DNA from: an uncultured Lachnospiraceae bacterium
GTDB lineage: Bacteria > Bacillota > Clostridia > Lachnospirales > Lachnospiraceae
DNA length: 37,503 nucleotides
Assembly: GCA_910586205.1 (NCBI GenBank)
Contig: CAJUGD010000034.1
Location: forward strand, 1 to 37,503
Direction of reading: 5' to 3'
Part shown: in pieces, positions 7,878 to 16,853 of the stretch
How the letters are laid out: each line of letters opens with the position of its first letter
Position numbering within the stretch: position 1 is the stretch's first letter
Notes under the pieces: generated by a model
Database searches by the model: none
The model's input: the letters and a program-made list of their open reading frames with translations, nothing else
Told to the model about the DNA's origin: nothing
Program-made: the position numbers and the translations under genes

Positions 7878-9157
7878 TTATTCTTCTGCCATTTTTTCGT
7901 TCATAAATGCAGCAATCTCTTTACAAGCTTCCTCCATGGTGATTTCGGCAGTGTATGCCCGGACCATTACCTGCTGAGAATAGTCTTCCCAAATTTTGGT
8001 GTTGGCGGTATAGGGACGGATGACCATGTCTTTTGTCATATCCAAATATGCCTGCAGGTTAAAGTCAGGAGCACAGTCTGTCCATTTATCAGAGGTTCCC
8101 ATATAAGCGGACATGGTGACACCGGTTTCAGCTTGTTTTCTCTGTGCATCTTCACTTCCTAAATATTCCAGAAGCTTCCAGGCATTTTCTGTATTGGAAC
8201 CTTCTGCGGAGGCAGCCCAACCCAGGCCGTTATAGATGGATTTTCTAGTGCCGTCATTTGCCATGGGAAGTACAGCTACATCGGCATTAGCTGCAATATA
8301 TTCATTTTCGGAAAATGCTTTGACCATCCAGGATCCTTGCAGGGTCATAGCAGAACGGCCGGAACTAAAAAGGACATCAGTAGTATTTTCTCCCATCATC
8401 TGCTGGGTAGGCATGCAGACAGTTACCAGATTGTCATACCACCAGTTCATAGCGGCGATGGTCTCTGGTGCGTCCCAGCCGGATGCAGACTTATCTTCAT
8501 TAAGAATATAGCCGCCCATATCATAGATCATGCTATAGTATCCATCCTGGTTGTAGGCGGCAGGAGAGGCAAAGCCGTATTGATTGTTGTCTTTGTCTGT
8601 CAGCTTGGCAGCGGCTTCTGCGAAAGTGTCCCAAGTCCAGGTTTCATCCGGATAGGAGATACCGGCTTCATCAAACATGGTTTTGTTGTACCAAAGGGCA
8701 ATGGTATCATAATCTTTAGGGATGGCATAGGTTTTTCCATCATATTGATATAAGCCCAGAATGTCTTGATAATAATTATTGGGATCAATAGTATCACTCT
8801 GAGTTATCCGGTCAGTCAGATCGAGAAGCATGTCATTGCGCATAAACCGCTGGCTGTAGGTGGAGTGCATCCAGAATACATCTGGCAGGGTTCCTCCTTG
8901 AGCGCCTGCTTCCAGAAGGGTCCAGTACTGATCCCATGGAACTACCTGAATGTCTACAGCAATACCGGTTTCTTTGGTGAAATCTTCCATAATAGATTTT
9001 AGCCCTGGAAGCTGGTTGTTGTCCCAAATAGATACTGAAAGAGCATTATTATCTGTGTTAGCTGCGTTACCGGTATTTTCTGAGCTTTTTCCGCAGGCAG
9101 TCAGGGAAGTGCACAAAGCAGCAGCTAAGATTGTGGATAGTATCCGATTTTTTTCAT
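7878..9157 (-). CDS. Sugar ABC transporter substrate-binding lipoprotein, frameshifted in its start region
   Basis: The long open frame (up to 9116) encodes a family-1 extracellular sugar-binding protein: LSVSIWDNNQLPGLKSIMED, then AIPKDYDTIALWYNKTMFDE and WTWDTFAEAAAKL are typical. Upstream lies a perfect AAGGAGG with ATG at 9157 followed by seven A. Read from that ATG the frame is wrong and soon stops; with one extra A it becomes MKKNRILSTILAAALCTSL followed by the lipobox TACG, a proper lipoprotein signal. As sequenced, the only in-frame initiator is TTG 9116 without a ribosome site. The gene is therefore broken, phase-variable, slippage-read or mis-sequenced. No permease genes lie beside it, which is unusual for this family; AraC and an alpha-galactosidase flank it. 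Confidence 0.85.
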
Positions 9158-9324
9158 TGTTACGTCCTCCTTGTTTTTAGGCAATGGCCCCTCACATATG
9201 TTTGGCGGCAGATTGTATGAATGCTTGTTGTTTTCTTATAAGTGGATTTTATCATAGAGGAGAAAAGAAAAACATAATCGGATGTGCTGTAGATATAGAG
9301 TAAAAGGCTTTTTGCAGACATGTA

Positions 9325-9366
9325 TCAGGCCAGGAAATTTATATTGGACTCCTGGCCTGAAATATT
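9325..9366. terminator. Strong hairpin in the 9158-9428 gap
   Basis: TCAGGCCAGGA (9325-9335) and TCCTGGCCTGA (9350-9360) form a perfect 11-bp stem. T-rich sequence follows on the plus strand; on the minus strand it lies downstream of the zinc-ribbon gene and may end the GH27 transcript. The rest of this gap holds the ribosome site of the sugar-binding protein gene and no further gene. Confidence 0.55.
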
Positions 9367-9428
9367 TTTATAATAAGGGAAGGTTTATTTTGAATTAATT
9401 CATGAAAACTCTAAAATAGAGTATTGTA

Positions 9429-9656
9429 TTAATTAAATAAAGTACATCCGATCTCCTTAAAATACTGAATTTTTGCTTCAATATTTTCTTTCTTTACATC
9501 AAAAGCTTCTGCAAGACAACTTGTACAGTAATAAATGGCAGTGCCGCGGTTGATGAGCTTTTTTGTGATGGCAATCTCATCAGGAACCAGCAATTTACCG
9601 CATTTTTTACAATAATGGGAAGTTTGATCTTGTGTTTTTTGCAGTGGATTTGGCAT
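9429..9656 (-). CDS. Small zinc-ribbon protein of unknown function
   Basis: This 75-residue protein has two CxxC knuckles, C16-x2-C19 (YCKKCGK) and C44-x2-C47 (YYCTSCLA), spaced like a treble-clef or zinc-ribbon fold, and a lone Cys71 near the end. There is no signal peptide or membrane segment, so it should be cytoplasmic. AAAAGGATAT precedes the ATG. It starts 15 bases after the GH27 gene and is probably cotranscribed with it. I do not recognise a characterised family and give no function; structural zinc binding is an inference from the cysteines. Confidence 0.75.
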   Translation of the reverse strand: MPNPLQKTQDQTSHYCKKCGKLLVPDEIAITKKLINRGTAIYYCTSCLAEAFDVKKENIEAKIQYFKEIGCTLFN

Positions 9657-9671
9657 GGGTTTTATATCCTT

Positions 9672-10856
9672 TTATTGTTTTGCCAATCGGCAGCGGAACA
9701 GGCGGCAGTCATGGCCAGGGACAGAAATAACATGATAATCTCGTTTTATCCCAATGTGTTCACCGGTGAATATATCGGTCATATCAAAGCCATAGCCTGA
9801 TGCGTATGGCAAACCTACATCTGCAAAAATGCAATGCATTTCTTGTTCTTCCTCATGAAGATTATAATAGGCAATAGCAAATTCCTGGTTGGAAAGATGT
9901 TTGATAAAGGTAAGAAGTTTATCTTTTACCATGCGGAGAGGTTCTACTGCTTCATTGGTATTTTCCTCTGGCACCATAACACTTCTTTTTCCTACCAGGT
10001 AAGGAGGACGACATTCCGGGTCCTGATTGATGGCAATCAGCTCTTTATTTAAGAGAAGATCTTCCATCTGAGGCGGCATATTCCGAATATCAGAGCCCAT
10101 GATTAGGGGAGTCCCTGCGAGACACCACAGGGAGAACTGCATCCTGTATTCACTGTCTGTACATGGTTTTCCGATAGCAACGTTTCCTTGATTGTACATG
10201 CCCACAGTCAGCATGTCCATGTCATTGAAGCAATAGGGGCCTGACTGGCACAGGTGTTCTAATTGGGACTGGAAAATACCCATAAAGGAGCGGAAGTTGT
10301 CAAAAATATCGCCGGTAGAGCGGTAGGTATGGGCACCGATGGAGCGCATCCAGCTCCAGGAATTTTCAGAACCCCAATTACAGGCAGCAAAGAGAATATT
10401 TTTTCCGGTTGCCTTTAAAGCCATACTCATGGTCTGGTAGCGGTTGATACAGTCGGCATTTTTGGGAAAATTGCAGTAATCGTATTTCAGGTAATCAATT
10501 CCCCACTCAGCGAACAGGGCAGCATCCTGAAATTCGTGGTCATAACTGGATGGATAGCCTGCACAGGTCAGAATACCGGCACAGGAGTACATGCCGAATT
10601 TTAATCCTTTACTGTGTACATAATCAGCCAGAGATTTCATTCCGTTTGGAAATTTCTCTGGATCAGGAACCAGATTTCCGATGTTATCTCTTTCTTTTAA
10701 AGACCAGCAGTCATCAATGATCAGGTATTCGTATCCGGCTTCCAGATAGCCTTTTTCAACCATGGTATCGGCAATCTGACGGATTAGAGAGTCATTAATA
10801 TCTTTTCCAAAAGTATTCCAGGAATTCCAGCCCATAGGCGGTTTTATAGCAATCAT
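9672..10856 (-). CDS. GH27 alpha-galactosidase (melibiase)
   Basis: GH27 enzymes hydrolyse terminal alpha-galactosides by a retaining mechanism. The protein opens with PPMGWNSWNTFG, the family signature. Asp126 in YLKYDYC is the expected nucleophile and Asp183 in STGDIFD the expected acid/base. DDCW near residue 48 and the CxxG-rich loops are also typical, and the 394-residue length fits a catalytic barrel plus beta C-domain. There is no signal peptide, so it should act in the cytoplasm on imported oligosaccharides. AAGGAGGAT precedes the ATG. Related specificities within GH27 (beta-L-arabinopyranosidase, for example) cannot be excluded. Confidence 0.93.
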   Translation of the reverse strand: MIAIKPPMGWNSWNTFGKDINDSLIRQIADTMVEKGYLEAGYEYLIIDDCWSLKERDNIGNLVPDPEKFPNGMKSLADYVHSKGLKFGMYSCAGILTCAGYPSSYDHEFQDAALFAEWGIDYLKYDYCNFPKNADCINRYQTMSMALKATGKNILFAACNWGSENSWSWMRSIGAHTYRSTGDIFDNFRSFMGIFQSQLEHLCQSGPYCFNDMDMLTVGMYNQGNVAIGKPCTDSEYRMQFSLWCLAGTPLIMGSDIRNMPPQMEDLLLNKELIAINQDPECRPPYLVGKRSVMVPEENTNEAVEPLRMVKDKLLTFIKHLSNQEFAIAYYNLHEEEQEMHCIFADVGLPYASGYGFDMTDIFTGEHIGIKRDYHVISVPGHDCRLFRCRLAKQ

Positions 10857-11160
10857 TGTTGTATCCTCCTTGTCAATAGGTTATAAATGATTTTATAATA
10901 CTTGGCAGAGAGAAAATTGTACATAGAATATTGTTTGATTTTTATGATAAAATGTGTGGTAGTTTTATGGCAATTATGGTACAATGATGCAATCTTAATA
11001 CTACTGACTTGCGGAGATTTCGGTGAATTAAGCATTACCATGCTGTTGTTTTACAGAGGCATGGATAACGCAGATATATGGCGCTTTATTTATGGTTATT
11101 TTTGCAGGTTAGTACTGTTTTTTTGATATCAGGTGAAAAGGAAAAGAAAGGGGAAGTGTT
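10857..11160. other. Divergent intergenic region, GH27 / threonine aldolase
   Basis: This gap of about 300 bases separates two divergent genes and holds no convincing ORF. The clearest plus-strand signal is an extended -10 element, TGGTACAAT near 10977-10985, about 175 bases before the aldolase start, but its -35 match is poor. I see no clear minus-strand promoter or operator. Confidence 0.35.
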
Positions 11161-12186
11161 ATGATTTCATTTGAAAGTGATTATACAACCGGCGCTCATC
11201 CAAGACTTTTGCAGCGTTTGGCAGAAACAAATATGGAAGTGTTGTCTGGCTACGGAAATGATGTTTATTGTGAGGCAGCCCGTAAAAAAATTCAGGAAAT
11301 GTGTGCTTGTCCTGATGCAGATGTGTTTTTTCTGGTTGGAGGAACACAGACTAATGCAGTAGTGATTTCTTCTATGCTGAGGGAATATGAAGGTGTAATT
11401 GCTGCTAAAACAGGCCATGTAAGTCTTCATGAGGCGGGAGCTATTGAAATCACAGGTCATAAGGTTTTGGAGCTTTCTCAGGTAGATGGCAAGCTGGAAG
11501 CATCGGTTATTAAGCAGTTTTTAGAGCAGTTTTATAAGGATGAGAATCATGAGCATATGGTGTTTCCGGGGATGGTTTATGTTTCTTATCCAACAGAATA
11601 TGGAACTTTGTATACAAAAAAGGAATTGACGGATATTTCAAAGGTGTGTAAAGAATACGAGGTTCCGCTGTTCTTAGACGGCGCCAGACTTGGATACGGC
11701 TTGATGAGCAGAGAGGCGGATCTTTCTCTTGAGGATATTGCCGAGCTTTGTGATGTGTTTTACATTGGGGGAACTAAGGTCGGCGCACTCTGTGGGGAGG
11801 CAGTGGTATTTACAAAAAATAATATGCCAAAGCATTTTGTAAATCATGTTAAACGACATGGTGCGTTGATGGCAAAGGGACGTTTGCTGGGAGTTCAGTT
11901 TGATGCATTGTTTACAGACAGGCTTTATTTTGAGATTAGTAAAAATGCCATTGATATGGCAGAGAAAATGAAGGATATTTTTAAGGAAAAGGGATACAGG
12001 TTTTATATGGAGTCTCCTACAAATCAGCAGTTTTTTATTATAGAGAATGAAAGGCTGGAGAAGTTAAAGGAAAAAGTTAGATTTGGTTTTTGGGAAAAGT
12101 ATGATGAGACACATACTGTGGTGCGGTTTGCATCAAGCTGGTCTACCACAGAGGAGGATTTAAAGCAGCTAAGGGAAATTTTGTAA
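11161..12186 (+). CDS. Threonine aldolase / beta-eliminating lyase family PLP enzyme
   Basis: The 341-residue protein belongs to the fold-type I PLP family that includes low-specificity L-threonine aldolase (threonine to glycine plus acetaldehyde). FESDYTTGAHPRLLQRL is the usual opening, LFLDGARLGYGL contains the PLP-pyridine Asp, and Lys206 in YIGGTKVGALCGE is the expected Schiff-base lysine. A GGGGAAG ribosome site precedes the ATG. The neighbour is ddh, about 100 bases downstream in the same direction, so a shared transcript is possible. The exact substrate is not certain; other beta-eliminating lyases share these motifs. Confidence 0.88.
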   Translation: MISFESDYTTGAHPRLLQRLAETNMEVLSGYGNDVYCEAARKKIQEMCACPDADVFFLVGGTQTNAVVISSMLREYEGVIAAKTGHVSLHEAGAIEITGHKVLELSQVDGKLEASVIKQFLEQFYKDENHEHMVFPGMVYVSYPTEYGTLYTKKELTDISKVCKEYEVPLFLDGARLGYGLMSREADLSLEDIAELCDVFYIGGTKVGALCGEAVVFTKNNMPKHFVNHVKRHGALMAKGRLLGVQFDALFTDRLYFEISKNAIDMAEKMKDIFKEKGYRFYMESPTNQQFFIIENERLEKLKEKVRFGFWEKYDETHTVVRFASSWSTTEEDLKQLREIL

Positions 12187-12288
12187 AAGGAGAAATCTGA
12201 AAAATGGATGCTGCATGAAATGAGCGTGTAAAAGTCTCTGGAGAAATTAAAAAGACAAAAAAATAATGAGAATCATTTGGAGGAGAAT

Positions 12289-13275
12289 ATGGCGATCAGA
12301 ATTGGAATTTTAGGCTATGGAAATCTGGGAAGAGGCGTGGAATGTGCTATAAAGCACAATCAGGATATGGAACTTGCGGCTGTGTTTACCAGAAGAAATC
12401 CGGCCAGCCTGAATGTATTGACACAAGGGGTAAAGGTGTACAGGGCAGAAGATGCGCCTGAGAAAAAGAATGAAATCGACGTGATGATTATTTGCGGCGG
12501 AAGCGCTACAGATCTGCCAAAACAGACGCCGGAAATGGCCGGGTATTTTAATATTGTGGACAGTTTTGATACTCATGCCAAGATTCCGGAGCATTTTGCG
12601 GCTGTGGATAAGGCAGCAAGGGAAAGCGGTCATGTGGGAATTATTTCTGTGGGATGGGATCCGGGAATGTTTTCTTTGAACCGCCTTTATGCCAATGCGA
12701 TTCTGCCGGGAGGAAAGGATTATACTTTTTGGGGAAAAGGGGTCAGCCAGGGGCATTCGGATGCAATCCGCCGGATTGAGGGGGTAAGGGATGCAAAGCA
12801 GTATACCATTCCTGTGGATTGTGCTTTGGAAGCAGTGAGAAGCGGAAGCAATCCGGAACTGACGGTCAGGGAAAAGCATACCAGAGAGTGTTTTGTAGTG
12901 GCTGAGGATGGAGCTGATTTGGAAAAGATCCGGGAGACGATTATCAATATGCCGAATTATTTTTCAGATTATGATACAACCGTACATTTTATCAGTGAGG
13001 AGGAGCTGAAACGTGATCATGCAGGGATTCCGCATGGCGGATTTGTGATCCGCAGCGGGAGAACAGGATGGGAGAATGAGCATAACCATGTGATTGAATA
13101 TCGTCTGAAGCTGGATTCTAATCCGGAGTTTACGGCTTCTGTACTGGCAGCTTATGCGCGGGCAGCACACCGTCTGAATCAGGAAGGACAGATTGGGTGT
13201 AAGTCAGTATTTGATATTGCTCCGGCTTATTTAAGTGAGTTGGATGGGGCAGAGCTGAGAAAAAGGTTATTGTGA
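12289..13275 (+). CDS. ddh: meso-Diaminopimelate D-dehydrogenase
   Basis: Ddh reductively aminates tetrahydrodipicolinate with NADPH and ammonia to meso-diaminopimelate in one step, feeding lysine and peptidoglycan synthesis. The N-terminal Rossmann motif GILGYGNLGRG, the sequence SVGWDPGMFSLNR and the segment FWGKGVSQGHSDAIRRIEG are hallmarks of the family. The 328-residue length is normal. I use ATG 12289, with TTGGAGGAG as ribosome site just before it, instead of the TTG at 12277. The stop codon is eight bases from that of the convergent AraC gene. Confidence 0.95.
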   Translation: MAIRIGILGYGNLGRGVECAIKHNQDMELAAVFTRRNPASLNVLTQGVKVYRAEDAPEKKNEIDVMIICGGSATDLPKQTPEMAGYFNIVDSFDTHAKIPEHFAAVDKAARESGHVGIISVGWDPGMFSLNRLYANAILPGGKDYTFWGKGVSQGHSDAIRRIEGVRDAKQYTIPVDCALEAVRSGSNPELTVREKHTRECFVVAEDGADLEKIRETIINMPNYFSDYDTTVHFISEEELKRDHAGIPHGGFVIRSGRTGWENEHNHVIEYRLKLDSNPEFTASVLAAYARAAHRLNQEGQIGCKSVFDIAPAYLSELDGAELRKRLL

Positions 13276-13299
13276 GGGATGGGCTATTGCCCATACCCT
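13276..13299. terminator. Hairpin between convergent ddh and araC
   Basis: GGGATGGGC pairs with GCCCATACCC around TATT with one bulged base. It spans the gap and the end of the araC frame. There is no T run, so terminator activity is only suggested by its position. Confidence 0.4.
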
Positions 13300-14123
13300 C
13301 CAACCAGATTTTTATGAGTTTTTTTGTAGCCGGATGGGGTCATGCCGGTTACGGATTTAAATACTCGGTTAAAGTGAGTCAGATTGGAAAAACCGGATTC
13401 ACAGCATATTTCCGTAATATTTTTATTGGTTTCCATAAATTTTCTTTGTGCATTCATAATTCTTGTAATGTTTATATATTGAATCACCGTGCTGTCTGTA
13501 TGCCGTTTAAATTCTCGGCATAAATAGTACGGACTAATATAAAAATGACGGGAAAGTCGTTCTAAAGTAATGTCCTCCTGATAATGATCATGAATATAGC
13601 TTATTACCTGGCTCATTCGGTCATAATCTTCTTTTTTGGAAGGATTCTGGCGGCGAAGCTGGAGAACTATAAAAAATAACAACATATTTAAGACTGTATG
13701 GCAGTAGTTGCTTTTAAATTCAGAGGTATTGTTTTGTTCATAAAGAAGGGTTTCCAACATGCTGTGGAGTACCTGTCGTGTTCGCGGTTCTAAGTGGTAC
13801 AGACCGTTGCCATTGTCCAACATGTTCTGCAGCTCCGGAGAATCAATTTCATCTCTGTGGAAATAAAGAATCAAGCGGCGAAACGGTACATTTTCATCTC
13901 CATAGGAACGGTGGAGAATATAGGGGGAGAAAAGAATCAGCTCGCCGGGATGCATAGTGTACATATCATCCTGAAGCATATGATGTCTTTCTCCTTCTTC
14001 TAAAAAATATAATTCATAATAATTGTGATAATGAGATTTGATCATATTGTCATTGACTCCGCTGATTCGTTCACATGCAAATGTACAGCCTTGGGCCATT
14101 CGGATTCCTGCCTGATCGATCAT
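13284..14123 (-). CDS. AraC-family regulator of the GH31-TRAP operon (inferred)
   Basis: This 279-residue protein has an N-terminal cupin (YHNYYELYFLEEGERHHML, then LILFSPYILHRSYG) and a C-terminal double HTH at about 175-275, with ITLERLSRHFYISPYYLCRE and the signature ending FSNLTHFNRVFKSVTGMTPS. AAAGGAG lies before the ATG. It is divergent from the GH31-TRAP operon across a 212-base region with two dyads, so control of that operon is the simplest reading. The inducer is unknown. Confidence 0.92.
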   Translation of the reverse strand: MIDQAGIRMAQGCTFACERISGVNDNMIKSHYHNYYELYFLEEGERHHMLQDDMYTMHPGELILFSPYILHRSYGDENVPFRRLILYFHRDEIDSPELQNMLDNGNGLYHLEPRTRQVLHSMLETLLYEQNNTSEFKSNYCHTVLNMLLFFIVLQLRRQNPSKKEDYDRMSQVISYIHDHYQEDITLERLSRHFYISPYYLCREFKRHTDSTVIQYINITRIMNAQRKFMETNKNITEICCESGFSNLTHFNRVFKSVTGMTPSGYKKTHKNLVGGYGQ

Positions 14124-14243
14124 TCTTTTTTATTCTCCTTTTATCATTCATAATCCATTACAAAGATCAGAGATTAATTCTATTTTTATTATAATATTTC
14201 TCCTTAAAAATAGCAAGATATGTATAATTATATAAGAAAAGAG

Positions 14244-14309
14244 ACAATATTTGTATGGTTTTGATATTGTTTTTTTATTATCATAAAAGTACAAAAACCG
14301 GTTTGAGTA
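14244..14309 (+). promoter_or_regulatory. GH31-TRAP promoter with two dyad operators
   Basis: A likely promoter is TTGATA (14261-14266), 17 bases, TAAAAG (14284-14289). The inverted repeat ACAATAT (14244-14250) / ATATTGT (14264-14270) overlaps its -35 box. A second dyad, TACAAAAACCGGTTTGAGTA (14290-14309), is symmetric at 16 of 20 positions around AAACCGGTTT and lies at the transcript start. The first could bind the divergent AraC protein; the second looks more like a LacI/GalR-type or other repressor site. Confidence 0.5.
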
Positions 14310-14335
14310 AAATAACAATTAAGGAGGACAGTGGT

Positions 14336-16837
14336 GTGAGAATCTGTACAACAGCACAGGCAGTACGTCAGAAGGATAACTATTTTTCCATTGAAACCAA
14401 CAGTGTGGAGATTCGGGTATGGTTTCTGACGGATTCTATTCTGAGGATCCGGGCAGGATTTGACGGAGATTTTGCAGAAGAATCTTACAGCCTGATTCTG
14501 ACTGCATGGGAAGATCGCATGGATGATTTTATGAAAAATTACCGGAAGAGGATTGAGACAGCCAAGGCTGTGCTGACGGACGGAGATTGTGAGGCAGTGA
14601 TCCAGGGACGTGAACTGAAGGTAGTTGTGGAAAAAGATCCTTTCCGTATTTGTGTTTATGACAGAGAAGGGACTCAGATTCATGGGGATATTGTTGATCT
14701 TGCTTATCAGGAAGACAGCAATCATCGCCGTATCCATACCAGCGAGATTTCTGCCGGGGATTGTTTTTACGGATTTGGAGAAAAGAGCGGTGAATTTAAC
14801 AAAGCACAGAAATTTATGGGAATGAGCCCAAAGGATGCCATGGGCTATAATCCGAAGGAGACGGATTCTCTGTATAAGCATATTCCTTTTTATATTAAGC
14901 TGAATAAGGATACAAAAAAAGCAGTAGGATATTTCTATCACAATACCTATGAGTGTGATTTTGATATGGGACGTGAAAAAAGTAATTACTGGAAAATGCA
15001 CAGCCGTTACAGGACAGATGGCGGGGATATTGATTTGTTTTTAATTTCAGGTCCTTCTATTCGTCAGATTGTGGAGCGTTATACGGATTTGACAGGGAAA
15101 TCGGCTATGCTGCCTCGATGTGCTTTGGGATATCTGGGATCTTCCATGTATTATCCGGAGTTGGATCAGGATTGTGATGATGCAATCACGGAGTTTATTG
15201 ATACAACTAAAGAAGAAGGGATTCCAGTAGACGGATTTCAGCTTTCATCCGGGTATTGTACGGTGGAGACGGATAAAGGGATTAAGCGCTGTGTGTTTAC
15301 CTGGAATAAAAAGAGGTTTAAAGATCCGAAGGATTTCTTTGCTCAGATGAAAAAGCGGGGAATTACGGTAACTCCTAATGTGAAGCCTGGGATTCTTCTG
15401 ATTCATCCTATGTTAGAGGAAATGAAAAATAAGGGTATGTTTGTAAAGGCCAGTGACAGCGATGAACCGGGAGTGGGAACCTGGTGGGGCGGAAAGGGCG
15501 TGTTTGCAGATTTTACCAACCCGGAAACCAGGAAGAATTGGAAAGCGCTTTTGAGAGAGCATGTGCTGGAATACGGTACCAGTTCTGTGTGGAATGATAA
15601 CTGTGAGTATGACAGTATGGTGGATAAGGACTGCCGTTGTGATTTTGAGGGAAAGGGCGGGACTATCGGACAGTTAAAATCTGTTATGTCTAACATTATG
15701 TGTCATATTACGGATGAGGCGGTTCATGAGACTTTTAAAAATACTCGTCCTTATATTGTCTGCCGGTCTGGACATTGTGGAATCCAGCGATATGCCCAAA
15801 CCTGGGCAGGAGATAATCTTACCTGCTGGGATGCGCTGAAATATAATATTGCCACAATTTTGGGAATGAGCCTTTCAGGGGTGGCAAATCAGGGCTGTGA
15901 TATCGGAGGATTTTATGGTCCGGCTCCAGAGGGAGAGCTGTTTCTTAGGTGGATACAAAATGGGATATTCCAGCCGAGGTTCTCGATTCATTCTACCAAC
16001 ACAGACAATACAGTGACAGAACCCTGGATGTATGGGGATTTGAAGGAAGATATCCGTCATGCTATTGAGTTTAGGTATCAATTAAGCCCGTATTTGTATT
16101 CCCTGACAGCTCGCGCCCATGAGTCGGGACTTCCCATTATGGAGCCGATGTGCAGTGCATTCCAGAATGATCCAAAATGCTATGAGGAGGGAGTGGACTT
16201 TATGTTCGGAGATTCTCTTTTGGTGGCAAATGTGGTGGAAAAGGGCGCTAAAACCCGCAGCATTTATCTGCCGGAAGGGGATAATTTTTATGATTATTAT
16301 ACCAGAGAGGTTTTTGAAGGAGGGCAGACAATCCAGATTCCGGTAACATTGTCCAGTATTCCTTTGTATGTCCGCAGCGGGGCCATTATTCCTATGGCAG
16401 AAAATAAGCTGGATAATCTGACAACCCAGCAGGCAACCTCCATCATGCTGTTATGTGCGGCGGATCAGAATAATGCCTTTACGCTCTATGAGGATGACGG
16501 GGCAACAATGGATTATGAAAAAGGGGATTATTTAAAGACACATATTACGATGACTGTGGGTGAACGCACTTATCTTGACTTTAAACAGGAGGGCAGCTAC
16601 AAAACATCAGTGGACTCTATGTACATTGATATGATTCACAGGGAAAAGTCTCCCTACTGGGTGACTGTGGAGGATCAGCAGATTCCTCATTTCCTGCACA
16701 GGCGGAAGTTTGAGGAGGCAGAGTGTGGCTGGTATTACAGCCAGAGGCTGAAGTCTGTACAGATTAAGTACAAAAATCCCGGAAAGGATTATCGGGTTCT
16801 GGTTTCCTTTGAGCAGTTTGATTTAATTGGAATGTGA
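14336..16837 (+). CDS. GH31 alpha-glucosidase-type glycoside hydrolase
   Basis: GH31 enzymes are retaining alpha-glycosidases. An N-terminal beta domain (to ~residue 200) includes FYGFGEKSGEFNK; the barrel follows. Asp421 in SVWNDNCEYD is the expected nucleophile and Asp493 in QTWAGDN the acid/base; GMSLSGVANQGCDIGGF and FQPRFSIHS are further family blocks. At 833 residues it includes C-terminal beta domains. I chose GTG 14336 because AAGGAGGA lies seven bases before it; the frame is open further upstream without a ribosome site. There is no signal peptide. The dctP gene follows after 16 bases, so enzyme and TRAP importer are cotranscribed. Substrate may be an alpha-glucoside with an acidic group; this is inference. 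Confidence 0.92.
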   Translation: MRICTTAQAVRQKDNYFSIETNSVEIRVWFLTDSILRIRAGFDGDFAEESYSLILTAWEDRMDDFMKNYRKRIETAKAVLTDGDCEAVIQGRELKVVVEKDPFRICVYDREGTQIHGDIVDLAYQEDSNHRRIHTSEISAGDCFYGFGEKSGEFNKAQKFMGMSPKDAMGYNPKETDSLYKHIPFYIKLNKDTKKAVGYFYHNTYECDFDMGREKSNYWKMHSRYRTDGGDIDLFLISGPSIRQIVERYTDLTGKSAMLPRCALGYLGSSMYYPELDQDCDDAITEFIDTTKEEGIPVDGFQLSSGYCTVETDKGIKRCVFTWNKKRFKDPKDFFAQMKKRGITVTPNVKPGILLIHPMLEEMKNKGMFVKASDSDEPGVGTWWGGKGVFADFTNPETRKNWKALLREHVLEYGTSSVWNDNCEYDSMVDKDCRCDFEGKGGTIGQLKSVMSNIMCHITDEAVHETFKNTRPYIVCRSGHCGIQRYAQTWAGDNLTCWDALKYNIATILGMSLSGVANQGCDIGGFYGPAPEGELFLRWIQNGIFQPRFSIHSTNTDNTVTEPWMYGDLKEDIRHAIEFRYQLSPYLYSLTARAHESGLPIMEPMCSAFQNDPKCYEEGVDFMFGDSLLVANVVEKGAKTRSIYLPEGDNFYDYYTREVFEGGQTIQIPVTLSSIPLYVRSGAIIPMAENKLDNLTTQQATSIMLLCAADQNNAFTLYEDDGATMDYEKGDYLKTHITMTVGERTYLDFKQEGSYKTSVDSMYIDMIHREKSPYWVTVEDQQIPHFLHRRKFEEAECGWYYSQRLKSVQIKYKNPGKDYRVLVSFEQFDLIGM

Positions 16838-16853
16838 GAAAGGGGAGAAACTC

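Noticed and set aside
6675..9672. Nearly identical leader words GGATATAAACCCATGCC before marR and GGATATAAAACCCATGCC before the zinc-ribbon gene
   Set aside because: Only about 18 bases long and mainly ribosome site plus start codon; the proteins are unrelated, so I treat it as chance.
10902..11126. A 74-residue plus-strand frame in the GH27/aldolase gap
   Set aside because: No good ribosome site, hydrophobic and Cys-rich random-looking translation, in an AT-rich promoter region.
14228..15001. A 257-residue minus-strand open frame opposite the GH31 gene
   Set aside because: It is a shadow of the GH31 coding sequence; it has no ribosome site and the GH31 frame has clear catalytic motifs.
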